Source: Chitinophaga pinensis DSM 2588 (GTDB lineage: Bacteria; Bacteroidota; Bacteroidia; Chitinophagales; Chitinophagaceae). Taken from it: 64,000 nt of DNA. The stretch is from assembly GCF_000024005.1 (NCBI RefSeq), contig NC_013132.1, positions 5,388,001 to 5,452,000 of the forward strand. The letters run 5' to 3'. Under the pieces are notes generated by a model. That model was not told where the DNA came from. It saw nothing but the letters and a program-made list of their open reading frames with translations, and searched no databases. The position numbers and the translations under genes are program-made. Within the stretch, counting starts at the first letter, position 1; every line of letters starts with the position of its first letter. Of this stretch, positions 46,491-54,963 are shown piece by piece.

Positions 46491-46588
46491 AACTGGACGG
46501 AATTATTGGATATATATGTAACAAAAACGATACAAAAACAACAAACCGTTCATTATTAAACACTTACAACACAGCAATCGAATAAAAA

Positions 46589-46625
46589 TGCCCGCTTTCG
46601 GCATTGTCATGTCCGGAAGCGGACA
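46589..46625 (-). promoter_or_regulatory. Two tandem TGTCCG-N4-CGGACA-type palindromes
   Basis: The perfect palindrome TGTCCG-GAAG-CGGACA (46610-46625) and the related TGCCCG-CTTT-CGGCAT (46589-46604) have centres 21 bp apart, so both face the same side of the helix. They lie about 100-135 bp upstream of the FtsX start, a typical place for enhancer-type activator sites. A weaker copy precedes the other FtsX gene. Confidence 0.5.
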
Positions 46626-46835
46626 CATTGAATAATAGTTTTTCTACCTTATGCTTATTATTAACAAATGCTGATTTGTTCCTGTAACCGTTGTATGGCT
46701 TACAGTTTACTTATAGTATTACTATCTGGCATAGACAATGATCTTATCGATACAGATAACGATCTATCTCTACAGCTTTTGTATTGCGCAAAATAGTTTC
46801 CATACTGCCCCGCTGATAATCTGTCCATACAACTA

Positions 46836-46866
46836 TTGCATCGACTTCAGGATTTACTTATTTTTG
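46836..46866 (+). promoter_or_regulatory. Bacteroidota-type promoter of the 185-residue protein gene
   Basis: TTG (46836-46838), a 20-bp spacer and a perfect TATTTTTG (46859-46866) match the consensus. The ATG follows 25 bp later, giving a short leader. Confidence 0.5.
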
Positions 46867-46891
46867 ATGCATTATATCTTCAATCCACCAG

Positions 46892-47449
46892 ATGAAAACA
46901 CTTCCGGACATCATACACCCTTTCTGGGGTAAGATCTTTGACAGCAGAGGCAATGGCTACTCCTCACCTGTTGGATTCAGTCATGCTTTCTTCGGAGAGA
47001 AAACGCATTCAGTATATCTGGGTCATCATGATATCTCACATACACCTAATTATATCAAGGCGCATCCGGATGAATACTATAAACCCATAGCGCCTATTCT
47101 GGGCGAAGATTATTGCCTGCTGGATGAATTTGCAGCGACTTATACGCACTTCCTCAGCAATATAGACGCGCATATCCGGCAATTGCAGGACGGTGTTTAC
47201 GCCATCTTTACCACCCATCTCAAACCCCAGTTGCCCGATATCTACGAAACGTATCCTATCATTGAAACCCGGGAACAACATGATGAACACATCAGTCATC
47301 TGGCTGACATCCGGCTGTTACCTGGCGGATATATTGATATGATCTTCTACTATGACCTGATTCCCGCCCCTGTTTTTAACGTTACATTCAGAGATGGCGT
47401 CATGCTTGATCCGCTGGGCTACAGGGAGGATCTACAGGCGAACGAATAA
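46892..47449 (+). CDS. Hypothetical cytoplasmic protein
   Basis: I do not recognise this 185-residue protein with certainty. It begins M-K-T-L-P-D-I-I-H-P-F-W-G-K-I and contains a Glu/Asp-rich middle and a beta-rich C-terminus (F-Y-Y-D-L-I-P-A-P-V-F-N-V-T-F). The overall pattern, a short N-terminal H-P-F-x-G-K-I start then mixed alpha/beta, resembles small immunity-like proteins of the DUF6985 type, but this is only a resemblance. No signal or membrane segment. A good promoter upstream supports it. Confidence 0.7.
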   Translation: MKTLPDIIHPFWGKIFDSRGNGYSSPVGFSHAFFGEKTHSVYLGHHDISHTPNYIKAHPDEYYKPIAPILGEDYCLLDEFAATYTHFLSNIDAHIRQLQDGVYAIFTTHLKPQLPDIYETYPIIETREQHDEHISHLADIRLLPGGYIDMIFYYDLIPAPVFNVTFRDGVMLDPLGYREDLQANE

Positions 47450-47461
47450 GCCACCGTCGAC

Positions 47462-47562
47462 ACCTGCCATCATCTTCTATCATCATCATCTTTTCATCAT
47501 TCCCGGAATATCACTTCCATACTATCCCGTAGTATCATTCTCATACTATCATTTTCGTACCA
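47462..47562. repeat. Low-complexity CAT/ACTATC-rich stretch
   Basis: About 100 bp between two convergent genes consists of degenerate c-a-t-c-a-t and a-t-a-c-t-a-t-c units. It looks like slipped-strand simple sequence. No stable hairpin or function is apparent. Confidence 0.55.
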
Positions 47563-48432
47563 TCACTTCCGCAACTCATATTGCCGCTGCGCGACACCGC
47601 CAACAATACCAAATCCTTTTATGATATTATTATACACGATCACCTTCTCCGATAGCCCGTCTTCATCTTTCTCCTCTGCCAGAGAAATGCTGTTCAGATA
47701 GTTATAGCTATGATAGGTCAGCGAACTTATTTCCACGATCATAGTATTGAAATTCTCAAAAACATCTGCTCTGAAGACAAATACCGGATTACGGCCATTG
47801 AATAATGCATCTGTAGTAAAGAATTCCGGATGTGTGTCGTCGTCTAATATGGGCACAGTCGCATCCCCTGATTCAAAATATTGCGGCAATTTCAAACTTA
47901 TGGTATCACCTGCGCCATTAGGTACTCTAAGCAACTGGTACATTCTTATACGATAATAGTTTTGTATTGCCGGATCGTCATGTAACTGTACGGTGACAGC
48001 CGCCCTGTTTCGCCAGGCATCAATCCTGGTTACGGACATCTTTATTCCTTCGATTGCCACGGTATCAGGGATCTTATCACTGCCGGAAATCTCTTCATAT
48101 CCCGCAACATCGGCTGAAACACGGTATGTTGCGCCCGCTTTTGCCAGGGTATTGCCCCTGTAATAAGTCCGCCCGGACTCAGTATAAGTCGTCAGGGTTT
48201 CTTTATAATTGCCGTCTTCATACAATTTAACGACAGCATCTTTCACCTCTTTAGGTCCGTACTCATTCAGACGGACAGACAAGCTGACCCTGGCAATCAT
48301 CACACTGTCTTTATTCATCAAAAGGTTTAGGACCGGTCTGTTAGCTTCTTCCGGAATAGGGATATTAAAAGACTTTTCACAGGCGCTGATCGTGGATACC
48401 AATAACAACAGCAACAATACTTTTATCCGCAT
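47563..48432 (-). CDS. DUF4249 lipoprotein, partner of the TonB receptor
   Basis: The 289-residue protein has a lipobox I-S-A-C18 and the DUF4249 fold: E-A-N-R-P-V-L-N near the N-terminus, paired beta strands such as D-A-V-V-K-L-Y-E-D-G and G-A-T-Y-R-V-S-A-D-V, and a C-terminal S-S-L-T-Y-H-S-Y-N-Y. DUF4249 lipoproteins regularly follow TonB-dependent receptors in Bacteroidota and probably cap or load them at the outer membrane. The gene starts 2 bp after the receptor stop codon, so translational coupling is likely. Ligand unknown. Confidence 0.9.
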   Translation of the reverse strand: MRIKVLLLLLLVSTISACEKSFNIPIPEEANRPVLNLLMNKDSVMIARVSLSVRLNEYGPKEVKDAVVKLYEDGNYKETLTTYTESGRTYYRGNTLAKAGATYRVSADVAGYEEISGSDKIPDTVAIEGIKMSVTRIDAWRNRAAVTVQLHDDPAIQNYYRIRMYQLLRVPNGAGDTISLKLPQYFESGDATVPILDDDTHPEFFTTDALFNGRNPVFVFRADVFENFNTMIVEISSLTYHSYNYLNSISLAEEKDEDGLSEKVIVYNNIIKGFGIVGGVAQRQYELRK

Positions 48433-48434
48433 AC

Positions 48435-51080
48435 TTAGAATTTTAAACTATAAGAAAAGCTAGGTGTGAGTGGTAATAAAACGAGGCCATTAAGATTGAC
48501 TTTCGCTTTATTATCCGAATAATCTTTTACGTAATAAAAGAATGGATTCATCCTGTTATACGCATTCAATACACTGATATTCCAGGTCCGCACATTTCCA
48601 TTCTTCTTCTCTTTGATAAAGTTGACGCCAAGATCCAGACGATGATAGGCGGTGATCCTTACATTATTCCGGTTGTTGATATAGTCTACAGTCGGCGACC
48701 AATTGTTCGGATCATTCGGTGTTACAGGACCGATCGTCCCTTCATAACGGGCTACCGGCACCGTGAAAGGAGACGCAGACTGATAGGTCCAGCTACCCGA
48801 CAGCTCTATGTTCTTTCTGAGCTTGTAAATGGTGACCAGGTGGAAATCGTGGCGGCGGTCATATTTATAATAGAACGTATGACCATAATTGACACCTGGA
48901 ATATTACGATCTGAGATCGCCCAGGTATATCCGAGCCAGCCGGTCAGCCGACCTGTTTTTTTCTGCAGCAATACCTCTAGTCCGTAAGATCTGCCGGTGC
49001 CGGAAGCAATCTGATCCTGCCAGGTATCTCCCTTGCTGGTTGTAAGATATTCCGCACCATCTTTATACTCTGCCACCTCCCTCATTTTTTTGTAATACAC
49101 CTCAGCAGAAAATTCGTACCTGTTGCGGAACAGGTTACGTGCGAGTCCTAACGCAAACTGGTCTGCCTGCTGTGGTGCAACTTTTCTTGTTGCTGGCACC
49201 CAGAGATCTGTAGGCAACGAAATGGAATTGTTGGCCAACAAGTGAATGTATTGCGTCATGTGCGTATAAGACGCTTTTAATCCCCAGTCTCCGGGCAACA
49301 GGAAGCGCATACTAACACGCGGTTGCAGGGAATGATAAAAGTGATCCTGTACGCTGAAGCCACTCCAGTGTAAGCCTGCATTTAATTTCAGCCGAGATGT
49401 GATTTCCCAGTCATCCTCCGCATACAGATCCATTTCCGATGCCGGGATATTACGGTTATTATTTACCGAATCCAGTATTGTGTCATCTCCTTCGGTCTGT
49501 TTCATACGAATGATACCCGGTGTAAACCTGCGATGCATATAGGACGCTCCCATCTTGATGGCATGGGCTGGCATGGGTCGATAGTCTATATCTGTTTTTA
49601 CACCATAATCGCGGATGCCTGAATTCAGCTTCAGTGTATTACTGCTGGCATCCGCATCGTATTTATCTTCGGTATGAATACCCGTACTGAATTTATAGCT
49701 GCTGCCGATCAGCATTGTATTGGTAAAGAGCTTTGGAGAAACGATATGCGTCCATCGCAGGGTGCCGGTGATGTTTCCCCATTGAATATTCAGATCTGAT
49801 AAGTCATAGTTATCTGTCGGTCCTTCGCTATCATCCGAGTAGCGGTCGCGGATCCGGAGTTTATCTTTTCCCATGTAAAAGCTCAGGTAGAGCTTATCCT
49901 TTTCTGAGAACTGATGATGGATCTTTGCATTCAGGTCATAGAAAAAAAGACTGAATTTCTGCAGATCCTCCTCTGAGCTTTTTACAAACGGACTGGCAAT
50001 CAGGTCGGGGTAAGACCGGCGTCCTGATAACACGTAAGATGTTTTACCTTTTTTCAGTGGTCCTTCCAGTGTTAACTGGGTAGACAACAATCCAACGGAA
50101 AACTCTCCGTGGTGTTTGTACATATTGCCGTCTTTGGTGGAGATATCGACCACTGATGACAGTCGACCGCCATACCGTGCCGGAAATGCGCCTTTATACA
50201 AGGTCACATCTTTGAGCACACTGGTATTGAATGTCGAGAATATACCCAGCAGGTGCATCGGATGATATAAGGGCGCTCCATCCAGCAATATCAGGTTCTG
50301 GTCGGGCGTTCCTCCCCGGATCAACAAGGCACTGGATCCTTCCGTTCCCTGTTTTACACCGGGCATCAGCTGCAATGCCTTCAGCAGGTCGGGTTCTCCC
50401 AACAGGCGAGGCAGCGAACGTACCTGGGCAGCGGGCAGATTGATACTGCTCATTTGTGAGGATTCCTGTATCCTTCTTGTATGCGTTCCGTTTACGGTGA
50501 TGGCTTCCAGTTGTCTGCTGCCGGTGCGCAACCTGAAGTTAATACGCGGATTATCCACCATACTGATGATGGTATCGAGGCGGCTATAACCGATATAGGA
50601 TATCTGAAGGCGTAATGAATCGCCGGGTACGGTAAGACTATAAAAACCATAGTTGTTGGTCGTCGTACCACCCTGCAACTGCGTCGTTACGATTGAAACG
50701 CCGATCAGTTTTTCCCCGCTTACCGCATCTTCCACAAAGCCGCTCAGCGTATTCACACTGGCCGGGCGTGCGATAATCAGGATATTACCACCTTTCTGTT
50801 TATAGTCCAGCGGTGTACCTTTCAGAATATCCCCCAGAATTTTTCCGAGCGGCGTATCTATGTAAAGGTGCGCTTTGACCTGTATCCCTCTTACACGTGT
50901 AAGTTCGTAGGATATCGGTGTTCTGCTTTTCTGTTCCAGCAGTTTCAGGGTTGCTTCCAGAGAGCCTGCCGGAATATTGATACTGAGTTTTTCACTGGCA
51001 TTCTGTGCATTGACAGTCAACCAGGCGAGTAATAAATAAACAGTTATAAAATGACGCATAGTTTCTTTTTGTAGGAACAT
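48435..51080 (-). CDS. TonB-dependent receptor with STN signalling domain and carboxypeptidase-like domain
   Basis: The 881-residue receptor may start here or at an ATG seven codons later (51059), which would leave a more classical signal peptide M-R-H-F-I-T-V-Y-L-L-L-A. It has an STN/secretin-like domain (about 28-110), which in FecA-type receptors contacts the anti-sigma factor. A carboxypeptidase-regulatory-like domain (115-200) and a plug (about 210-330, with L-L-I-R-G-G-T-P-D-Q-N) follow, then a 22-strand barrel to the C-terminus (F-S-Y-S-L-K-F). The STN and the upstream sigma/FecR genes mark a cell-surface signalling system that takes up an unknown ligand. Confidence 0.93.
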   Translation of the reverse strand: MFLQKETMRHFITVYLLLAWLTVNAQNASEKLSINIPAGSLEATLKLLEQKSRTPISYELTRVRGIQVKAHLYIDTPLGKILGDILKGTPLDYKQKGGNILIIARPASVNTLSGFVEDAVSGEKLIGVSIVTTQLQGGTTTNNYGFYSLTVPGDSLRLQISYIGYSRLDTIISMVDNPRINFRLRTGSRQLEAITVNGTHTRRIQESSQMSSINLPAAQVRSLPRLLGEPDLLKALQLMPGVKQGTEGSSALLIRGGTPDQNLILLDGAPLYHPMHLLGIFSTFNTSVLKDVTLYKGAFPARYGGRLSSVVDISTKDGNMYKHHGEFSVGLLSTQLTLEGPLKKGKTSYVLSGRRSYPDLIASPFVKSSEEDLQKFSLFFYDLNAKIHHQFSEKDKLYLSFYMGKDKLRIRDRYSDDSEGPTDNYDLSDLNIQWGNITGTLRWTHIVSPKLFTNTMLIGSSYKFSTGIHTEDKYDADASSNTLKLNSGIRDYGVKTDIDYRPMPAHAIKMGASYMHRRFTPGIIRMKQTEGDDTILDSVNNNRNIPASEMDLYAEDDWEITSRLKLNAGLHWSGFSVQDHFYHSLQPRVSMRFLLPGDWGLKASYTHMTQYIHLLANNSISLPTDLWVPATRKVAPQQADQFALGLARNLFRNRYEFSAEVYYKKMREVAEYKDGAEYLTTSKGDTWQDQIASGTGRSYGLEVLLQKKTGRLTGWLGYTWAISDRNIPGVNYGHTFYYKYDRRHDFHLVTIYKLRKNIELSGSWTYQSASPFTVPVARYEGTIGPVTPNDPNNWSPTVDYINNRNNVRITAYHRLDLGVNFIKEKKNGNVRTWNISVLNAYNRMNPFFYYVKDYSDNKAKVNLNGLVLLPLTPSFSYSLKF

Positions 51081-51134
51081 AGGCTTCCCTGCCGCCTTTG
51101 CAGCCGGTTTGTATTAAACAATATGTATCAGGTA

Positions 51135-52079
51135 TTACTGTATGATCACCTTATTTCCGCTGAGCGTGTATGTAAGTCCGCTGATATCTTTCAACATCTC
51201 CAACACGTCTGCAGCTGTGTCTTGCTTGTTGATACGGAGCGTAAAGCGGTAAGACGCCACATTAGCCGGATTAAACGTCAGCTGTAATCCATAACGGTTT
51301 TCCAGGATACGGGCTATTTCCAGAAAGGAAGCGTCACGGATTGACAGATTACCATTGCGCCAGTCCTCTACGATCTCTTCCGAGCGGGTAGCGGTATGGT
51401 CCGTCAGCCGGTAAAGTATTTGCTGTCCGCTTTTGCATATGCCTAATACGCCACTACTATCAGTCACTTGTACGGCGCCGGAACTAACCATTACCATTAC
51501 ATCTGCTGACTGTGCATATTTCTTTACGGTAAAGCCGGTTCCAAGCACTTTTGCCTGTACACCACCTGGCATCTTTACGATAAAAGGATGCTCCGTTTGT
51601 TCCTCCACGGAGAAAAAAGCCATTCCATCCTTTAGCTCCAGCTCGCGGTTACGTTTACCGAAATCCTTTGGGTAACGCACAACAGTACCGGGTTCCAGCC
51701 ACATTTCGGATTGATCCGGCAATTGCAGTCTGACGATGCCTTTACCCGCGGCAGCCGTCACAACCTCATACACCGGTTCTCTCCTGCTATATAACAAAGA
51801 TATAACGGCGAGGGCAGCAATGACTGCCGCAGCCTGCCACCAGATACGACGCACAGGCGGTTTTATCGCATGTACCTGTACAGTGGCAATCGTGTCAAAT
51901 ATCTCCGCTTTCAGCGCATCTTTCATGGCTGTTTTCTCTGTGGCGTCGACCCATACTTCCCCCTGTTGTGGGAAATCAGCATACCAATTTTCAAGCAATA
52001 CTCTTTCTTCCGGTGTAAGGATACCAAGAGAATGCTTTTCTAACAAGGAGTTAATGATATGCTGTTCAGGTTGTTTCAT
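51135..52079 (-). CDS. FecR-family anti-sigma factor
   Basis: The 314-residue protein has a cytoplasmic sigma-binding N-terminus (1-80), one transmembrane helix (about 82-100, I-W-W-Q-A-A-A-V-I-A-A-L) and a periplasmic FecR domain (about 110-225, with F-F-S-V-E and V-L-G-T-G-F-T-V). A C-terminal DUF4974/STN-like domain (about 245-314) ends G-L-T-Y-T-L-S-G-N-K-V-I-I-Q. It would hold the ECF sigma factor inactive until the receptor binds ligand. It lies 60 bp after the sigma gene and 54 bp before the receptor. Confidence 0.94.
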   Translation of the reverse strand: MKQPEQHIINSLLEKHSLGILTPEERVLLENWYADFPQQGEVWVDATEKTAMKDALKAEIFDTIATVQVHAIKPPVRRIWWQAAAVIAALAVISLLYSRREPVYEVVTAAAGKGIVRLQLPDQSEMWLEPGTVVRYPKDFGKRNRELELKDGMAFFSVEEQTEHPFIVKMPGGVQAKVLGTGFTVKKYAQSADVMVMVSSGAVQVTDSSGVLGICKSGQQILYRLTDHTATRSEEIVEDWRNGNLSIRDASFLEIARILENRYGLQLTFNPANVASYRFTLRINKQDTAADVLEMLKDISGLTYTLSGNKVIIQ

Positions 52080-52139
52080 ACAGTCAACGTTTAATAGACA
52101 ATGCTCGAAATGGGAAAGTACTATGCAGGGAAAAAAAAA

Positions 52140-52706
52140 TTATTCCATATAAAAATTGCCGAGGGCCTTTCTGAGTTTCTTCAAGGCATTAGACAATTGA
52201 TTTTTAACAGTTTGTGTAGAAATAGCCCTTTTTTCGGCTATCTCCTCTATAGACAAACCGTGATCGCGGCTATCTATAAACACCTCCCGCATCTTATCAG
52301 GCAGACGGGTCAGTTCACGGTGATAACTGGCCTGTAAATCTGCTTCGGCCATATACTCACTGGTCGTATGCGTAATAACAGGTATAGACTGACCAGCCAG
52401 TTGCTGATACTTCTCCCTGGCACTCTCCGCCTTCAGATAATTCAATACCTTAAAGCGGACCGCCGCCCGGAAATAAGCCACAACGGATTCATTGATCTCT
52501 ATCTGCGCCCTTTTTTGCCAGCAATACACAAATACCTCCTGCACGATATCCTTCGCGGCTGCTTTATCGTACAGATGCCAGTAAGCGGTTTCAAAAAGGG
52601 CTTCCCAATGACGTTCATATAACTCACCATAAGCGGACACGTTGCCTTCTCTGACAAGTTGCCAGAGTTCATTTTCCGGGATATGCTGAAAGTCAGATAC
52701 AGGCAT
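52140..52706 (-). CDS. ECF-type RNA polymerase sigma-70 factor
   Basis: The 188-residue sigma factor contains region 2 (about 25-95, with A-A-K-D-I-V-Q-E-V-F-V-Y-C-W, the -10-binding helix) and region 4 (about 130-182, with M-R-E-V-F-I-D-S-R-D-H-G-L-S-I-E-E-I-A-E, the -35-binding helix-turn-helix). It belongs to the Bacteroidota FecI-like group that works with FecR. The gene heads the sigma-FecR-receptor-DUF4249 operon, which it probably autoregulates. Confidence 0.94.
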   Translation of the reverse strand: MPVSDFQHIPENELWQLVREGNVSAYGELYERHWEALFETAYWHLYDKAAAKDIVQEVFVYCWQKRAQIEINESVVAYFRAAVRFKVLNYLKAESAREKYQQLAGQSIPVITHTTSEYMAEADLQASYHRELTRLPDKMREVFIDSRDHGLSIEEIAEKRAISTQTVKNQLSNALKKLRKALGNFYME

Positions 52707-52918
52707 AATGAATTATAAAAATGGCCGTGAAGGTAGGAAAATTGAGTTTATCATGTATCTCTAACATATGATATGGTTTTTGTGGTTAACAATAATGTTT
52801 CGGCACAGTCATGATCACCAGGTAAAACAGCAGGCGCTTCTCTCCTCTTTCAGGCGCAGCCCTGTTGATGATGATTGCTGACACAATAATAATTCAATTA
52901 TGCTAACGAAATCTGCTG

Positions 52919-52960
52919 ATGTGCACAGGACGCAAAAACATGTGCATAGGACGCAAAAAC
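52919..52960. repeat. 21-bp tandem duplication
   Basis: Two adjacent 21-bp copies (52919-52939 and 52940-52960), a-t-g-t-g-c-a-Y-a-g-g-a-c-g-c-a-a-a-a-a-c, differ at one base. A degenerate partial third copy (g-t-g-t-g-t-a-c-g-g) follows. A 21-bp period is two helical turns, so an operator array is possible. Confidence 0.7.
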
Positions 52961-53000
52961 GTGTGTACGGGAATCGGGGAAAACAGCGGAAAAATGTACT

Positions 53001-53089
53001 GGTGTTTATTGGTGGTTTGTTTTGCATCATTCATCTTTCGTTCAGCGAACGAAGGATCAACGAAGGATAACAAACAGCCAATAAACATC
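53001..53089. repeat. Long imperfect palindrome, second copy of the dispersed motif
   Basis: Arms of 43 bp (53001-53043 and 53047-53089) are complementary at 34 of 43 positions around a 3-nt loop. The right arm contains the same motif as the hairpin at 18140-18207: 53047-53071 matches 18175-18199 except for a few bases. It looks like a repeated palindromic element. Confidence 0.72.
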
Positions 53090-53151
53090 AGACACAATAC
53101 TGATAAGATTAAAATGTACAAACATAAGCGGTTAGTAAAGAGGATTTTTGA

Positions 53152-53439
53152 TCAGCATCCCAGGTAATCTTTGATCGCACTATGATACACCGTGCTGCCG
53201 GGATGGCGTTTGTAGTTAGCCTTCAGCACAGGATCATGCACAATACTTTTTGCATATTTTATTGCTGCCGCAAACCTGGACCGTTCGGTTTTCTGCAAAT
53301 CTGAAGGTACCACGTTGCTCATATCGGGATATTTGCTGATGATCGCAGTACCCCTGCGTTTTTTAACGACAAATTGCTTGTCGGATGCGCCACTGGACAG
53401 CTTATACCCAGTGAACAGCGGATTTTTTGTTTTTGCCAT
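53152..53439 (-). CDS. Small hypothetical protein
   Basis: From the ATG at 53439 (M-A-K-T-K-N-P-L-F-T-G) the product is 95 residues; the open frame extends to 53493 but the added residues look non-coding. It is strongly basic, with V-V-K-K-R-R-G-T, K-Y-P-D-M-S and Y-K-R-H-P-G-S-T-V-Y-H-S-A-I-K-D-Y-L. It has no membrane segment. Its charge suggests nucleic-acid binding, but I know no family for it. Single gene beside a repeat region. Confidence 0.65.
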   Translation of the reverse strand: MAKTKNPLFTGYKLSSGASDKQFVVKKRRGTAIISKYPDMSNVVPSDLQKTERSRFAAAIKYAKSIVHDPVLKANYKRHPGSTVYHSAIKDYLGC

Positions 53440-53592
53440 AGCGATAATTTTTTCTTCAAAATTAGCGGAATCAGGGATGCGGGTTTTACGCAATTATGGG
53501 GCTAGTATAGGCGATCAATTTGCAATTCTCTCTTAATAATATTGAATCAATAATTCACTTGGCTGTCATCCTCCTTTACATTTATTTATATT

Positions 53593-53958
53593 CTAAATTG
53601 AATAGTCATAGAATGCGGTGGTTTGAAAATCATAAAAACTTATCATGCTTTTATTTACAGTTCCACTGAAGTAACTATTTGTTCCAAAATCGTACCCTTC
53701 AAATTTTTGCTTACTTTTCAACTCCAGATTTGTATAATTATTGTCTCCAAAATCGTAGAGCGAAAACTGTTTTCCTGAAGATGTTCCCGACAAGTAACAA
53801 TGCCTATCATGATCATATACATTTACTTTCTTATCATTAATCTCCCCACTAACAAATGTGAATTTTGATGTTTGAAAATCATAGACAGATCCTGATTTTT
53901 TGTCGGTCAATAACCTGGCGGCAATGAATGCTATTATTTTTCTTCGTTCGTTTGTCAT
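53593..53958 (-). CDS. Small repeat protein with Y-D-F motifs
   Basis: The 121-residue protein is made of about five repeats of 18-24 residues after a 24-residue N-terminus. Each has Y-D-F or Y-D-H followed by a hydrophobic strand and a polar turn: V-Y-D-F-Q-T, V-Y-D-H-D-R, L-Y-D-F-G-D, G-Y-D-F-G-T, F-Y-D-F-Q-T. This suggests a small beta-solenoid or beta-propeller-like fold. No signal peptide. Function unknown. It sits among gene remnants. Confidence 0.72.
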   Translation of the reverse strand: MTNERRKIIAFIAARLLTDKKSGSVYDFQTSKFTFVSGEINDKKVNVYDHDRHCYLSGTSSGKQFSLYDFGDNNYTNLELKSKQKFEGYDFGTNSYFSGTVNKSMISFYDFQTTAFYDYSI

Positions 53959-54064
53959 TATATGTTTTTTAAACTGTAAGGCAACATGAGAAATTGGACT
54001 CTTTTACATCATCGAAAAAAGAAATGTCGGTTCGATATAATTACCAACTGGCCCAAACGCCTCT

Positions 54065-54685
54065 TTAAAGTTCTTTTTGAGTTTTGCTGGAAGCCTGATC
54101 CTCCTCTTTCGTCTCTTGATCCTCTTTCAGCTTTTCTCTTAACAAATCTTTATACTCAATAATTGGTCCTTCTACATGGTAACGTATGCTTATTTCTATA
54201 TTATGCTGAAACCATATGAAAGTTTCTTCCATGCCTTCCGTCAGCTTATACGATACAGATCTAAGTCCATATTTATCGCCTATTGCCAACTTCATAAGTG
54301 ATATGGCTATTCCTGAGTGGTTGGCCAGATTATCATTATCCTGCCTTGCCTGTAAAACAATAGAATAAAGTTCATTATTATAAAACTGCGGAATAAAATA
54401 ACAATACACACGATCCATATTTTTACGTCCAGTATAGATATCATAGCAATACATTTCGTTGACCCGGTCATAGTATAAAGTACTATCTCTTTCCAGTTCC
54501 CGAATCCTGTTATTTAAATCTGTTGGTGACATACCAAATCTGAACTGAAGAAAAGTGGTATCTTTCCTGATATTCGAGGTGACTGCCATCTTTTTCAACT
54601 CCAAATATTTTGCAAAGTCAGATTCAGACTTATTTTTACATGAAAGCAGTAAACAAAGTGAAATTAAAATGTAATATTTTTTCAT
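54065..54685 (-). CDS. Hypothetical lipoprotein
   Basis: The 206-residue protein has a signal peptide with lipobox L-L-L-S-C16 and then a polar tether. The mature part is mixed alpha/beta with F-R-F-G-M-S-P-T-D-L-N-N-R-I-R-E-L, close in style to other short Bacteroidota lipoproteins that begin with a F-G-M/S-x-x-D-L motif. The C-terminal 25 residues are Glu/Gln/Lys-rich and probably disordered. No function can be assigned. Single gene, next to remnants on its upstream side. Confidence 0.75.
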   Translation of the reverse strand: MKKYYILISLCLLLSCKNKSESDFAKYLELKKMAVTSNIRKDTTFLQFRFGMSPTDLNNRIRELERDSTLYYDRVNEMYCYDIYTGRKNMDRVYCYFIPQFYNNELYSIVLQARQDNDNLANHSGIAISLMKLAIGDKYGLRSVSYKLTEGMEETFIWFQHNIEISIRYHVEGPIIEYKDLLREKLKEDQETKEEDQASSKTQKEL

Positions 54686-54771
54686 ACCTACGTAATCTTT
54701 ATGTCAAATCTAAGATTTGAAACTATCTGACAACAATATGGAGAGAGGGGAAAAATCCGGTTTTTCTTTGT

Positions 54772-54963
54772 CTATTTGAAAACTTCCCCTAAAACGCTAC
54801 ATCTGTCAGATAACAGCCAACCGCTGCTACCAAAACCAACAAATTTGACCATACCAACCGTGCCGTCATGAATGCAGCCCTTATCGATGTCCAGCACCCG
54901 CAGCTTGCCTGCCTGATAGAGTCCTTTATCTTCTTCTCTAAAACTGATGTAAGTCCTGTACAG
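54772..54963 (-). pseudogene. Orphan C-terminal gene fragment
   Basis: A 63-codon protein-like frame runs from 54963 to a TAG at 54772 and has no start codon in place. It reads L-Y-R-T-Y-I-S-F-R-E-E-D-K-G-L-Y, then V-L-D-I-D-K-G-C-I-H-D-G-T-V-G-M-V-K-F-V-G-F-G. A stop codon lies immediately upstream in frame at its 5' edge. The edge coincides within a few bases with the first recognisable codons of the S41 remnant on the plus strand. The two fragments therefore meet at an old deletion or recombination junction. Family unknown. Confidence 0.5.

Larger units (their letters stand above)
46491..46891. other. Divergent intergenic region of the FtsX and 185-residue protein genes
   Basis: No gene is visible. 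The region holds the tandem palindromes at 46589-46625 facing the FtsX gene and the promoter at 46836-46866 facing the plus-strand gene. No sigma-54 -24/-12 pair was found before the FtsX gene. Confidence 0.55.
52707..53151. other. Repeat-rich intergenic region
   Basis: No protein gene is supported. The region contains a 21-bp tandem repeat (52919-52960) and a long hairpin (53001-53089), both listed. It also should contain the promoter of the sigma-factor operon; I could not assign it. Confidence 0.55.

Noticed and set aside
46589..46604. Sigma-54 promoter next to the palindromes of the intact FtsX gene
   Set aside because: No GG-N10-GC pair with TGGCA/TTGC character was found between the palindromes and the start codon.
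52919..53167. 82-codon frame starting with MCTGRKN repeats
   Set aside because: The apparent repeated peptide is a by-product of the 21-bp tandem DNA repeat and the frame then runs through the hairpin. No coding signal.
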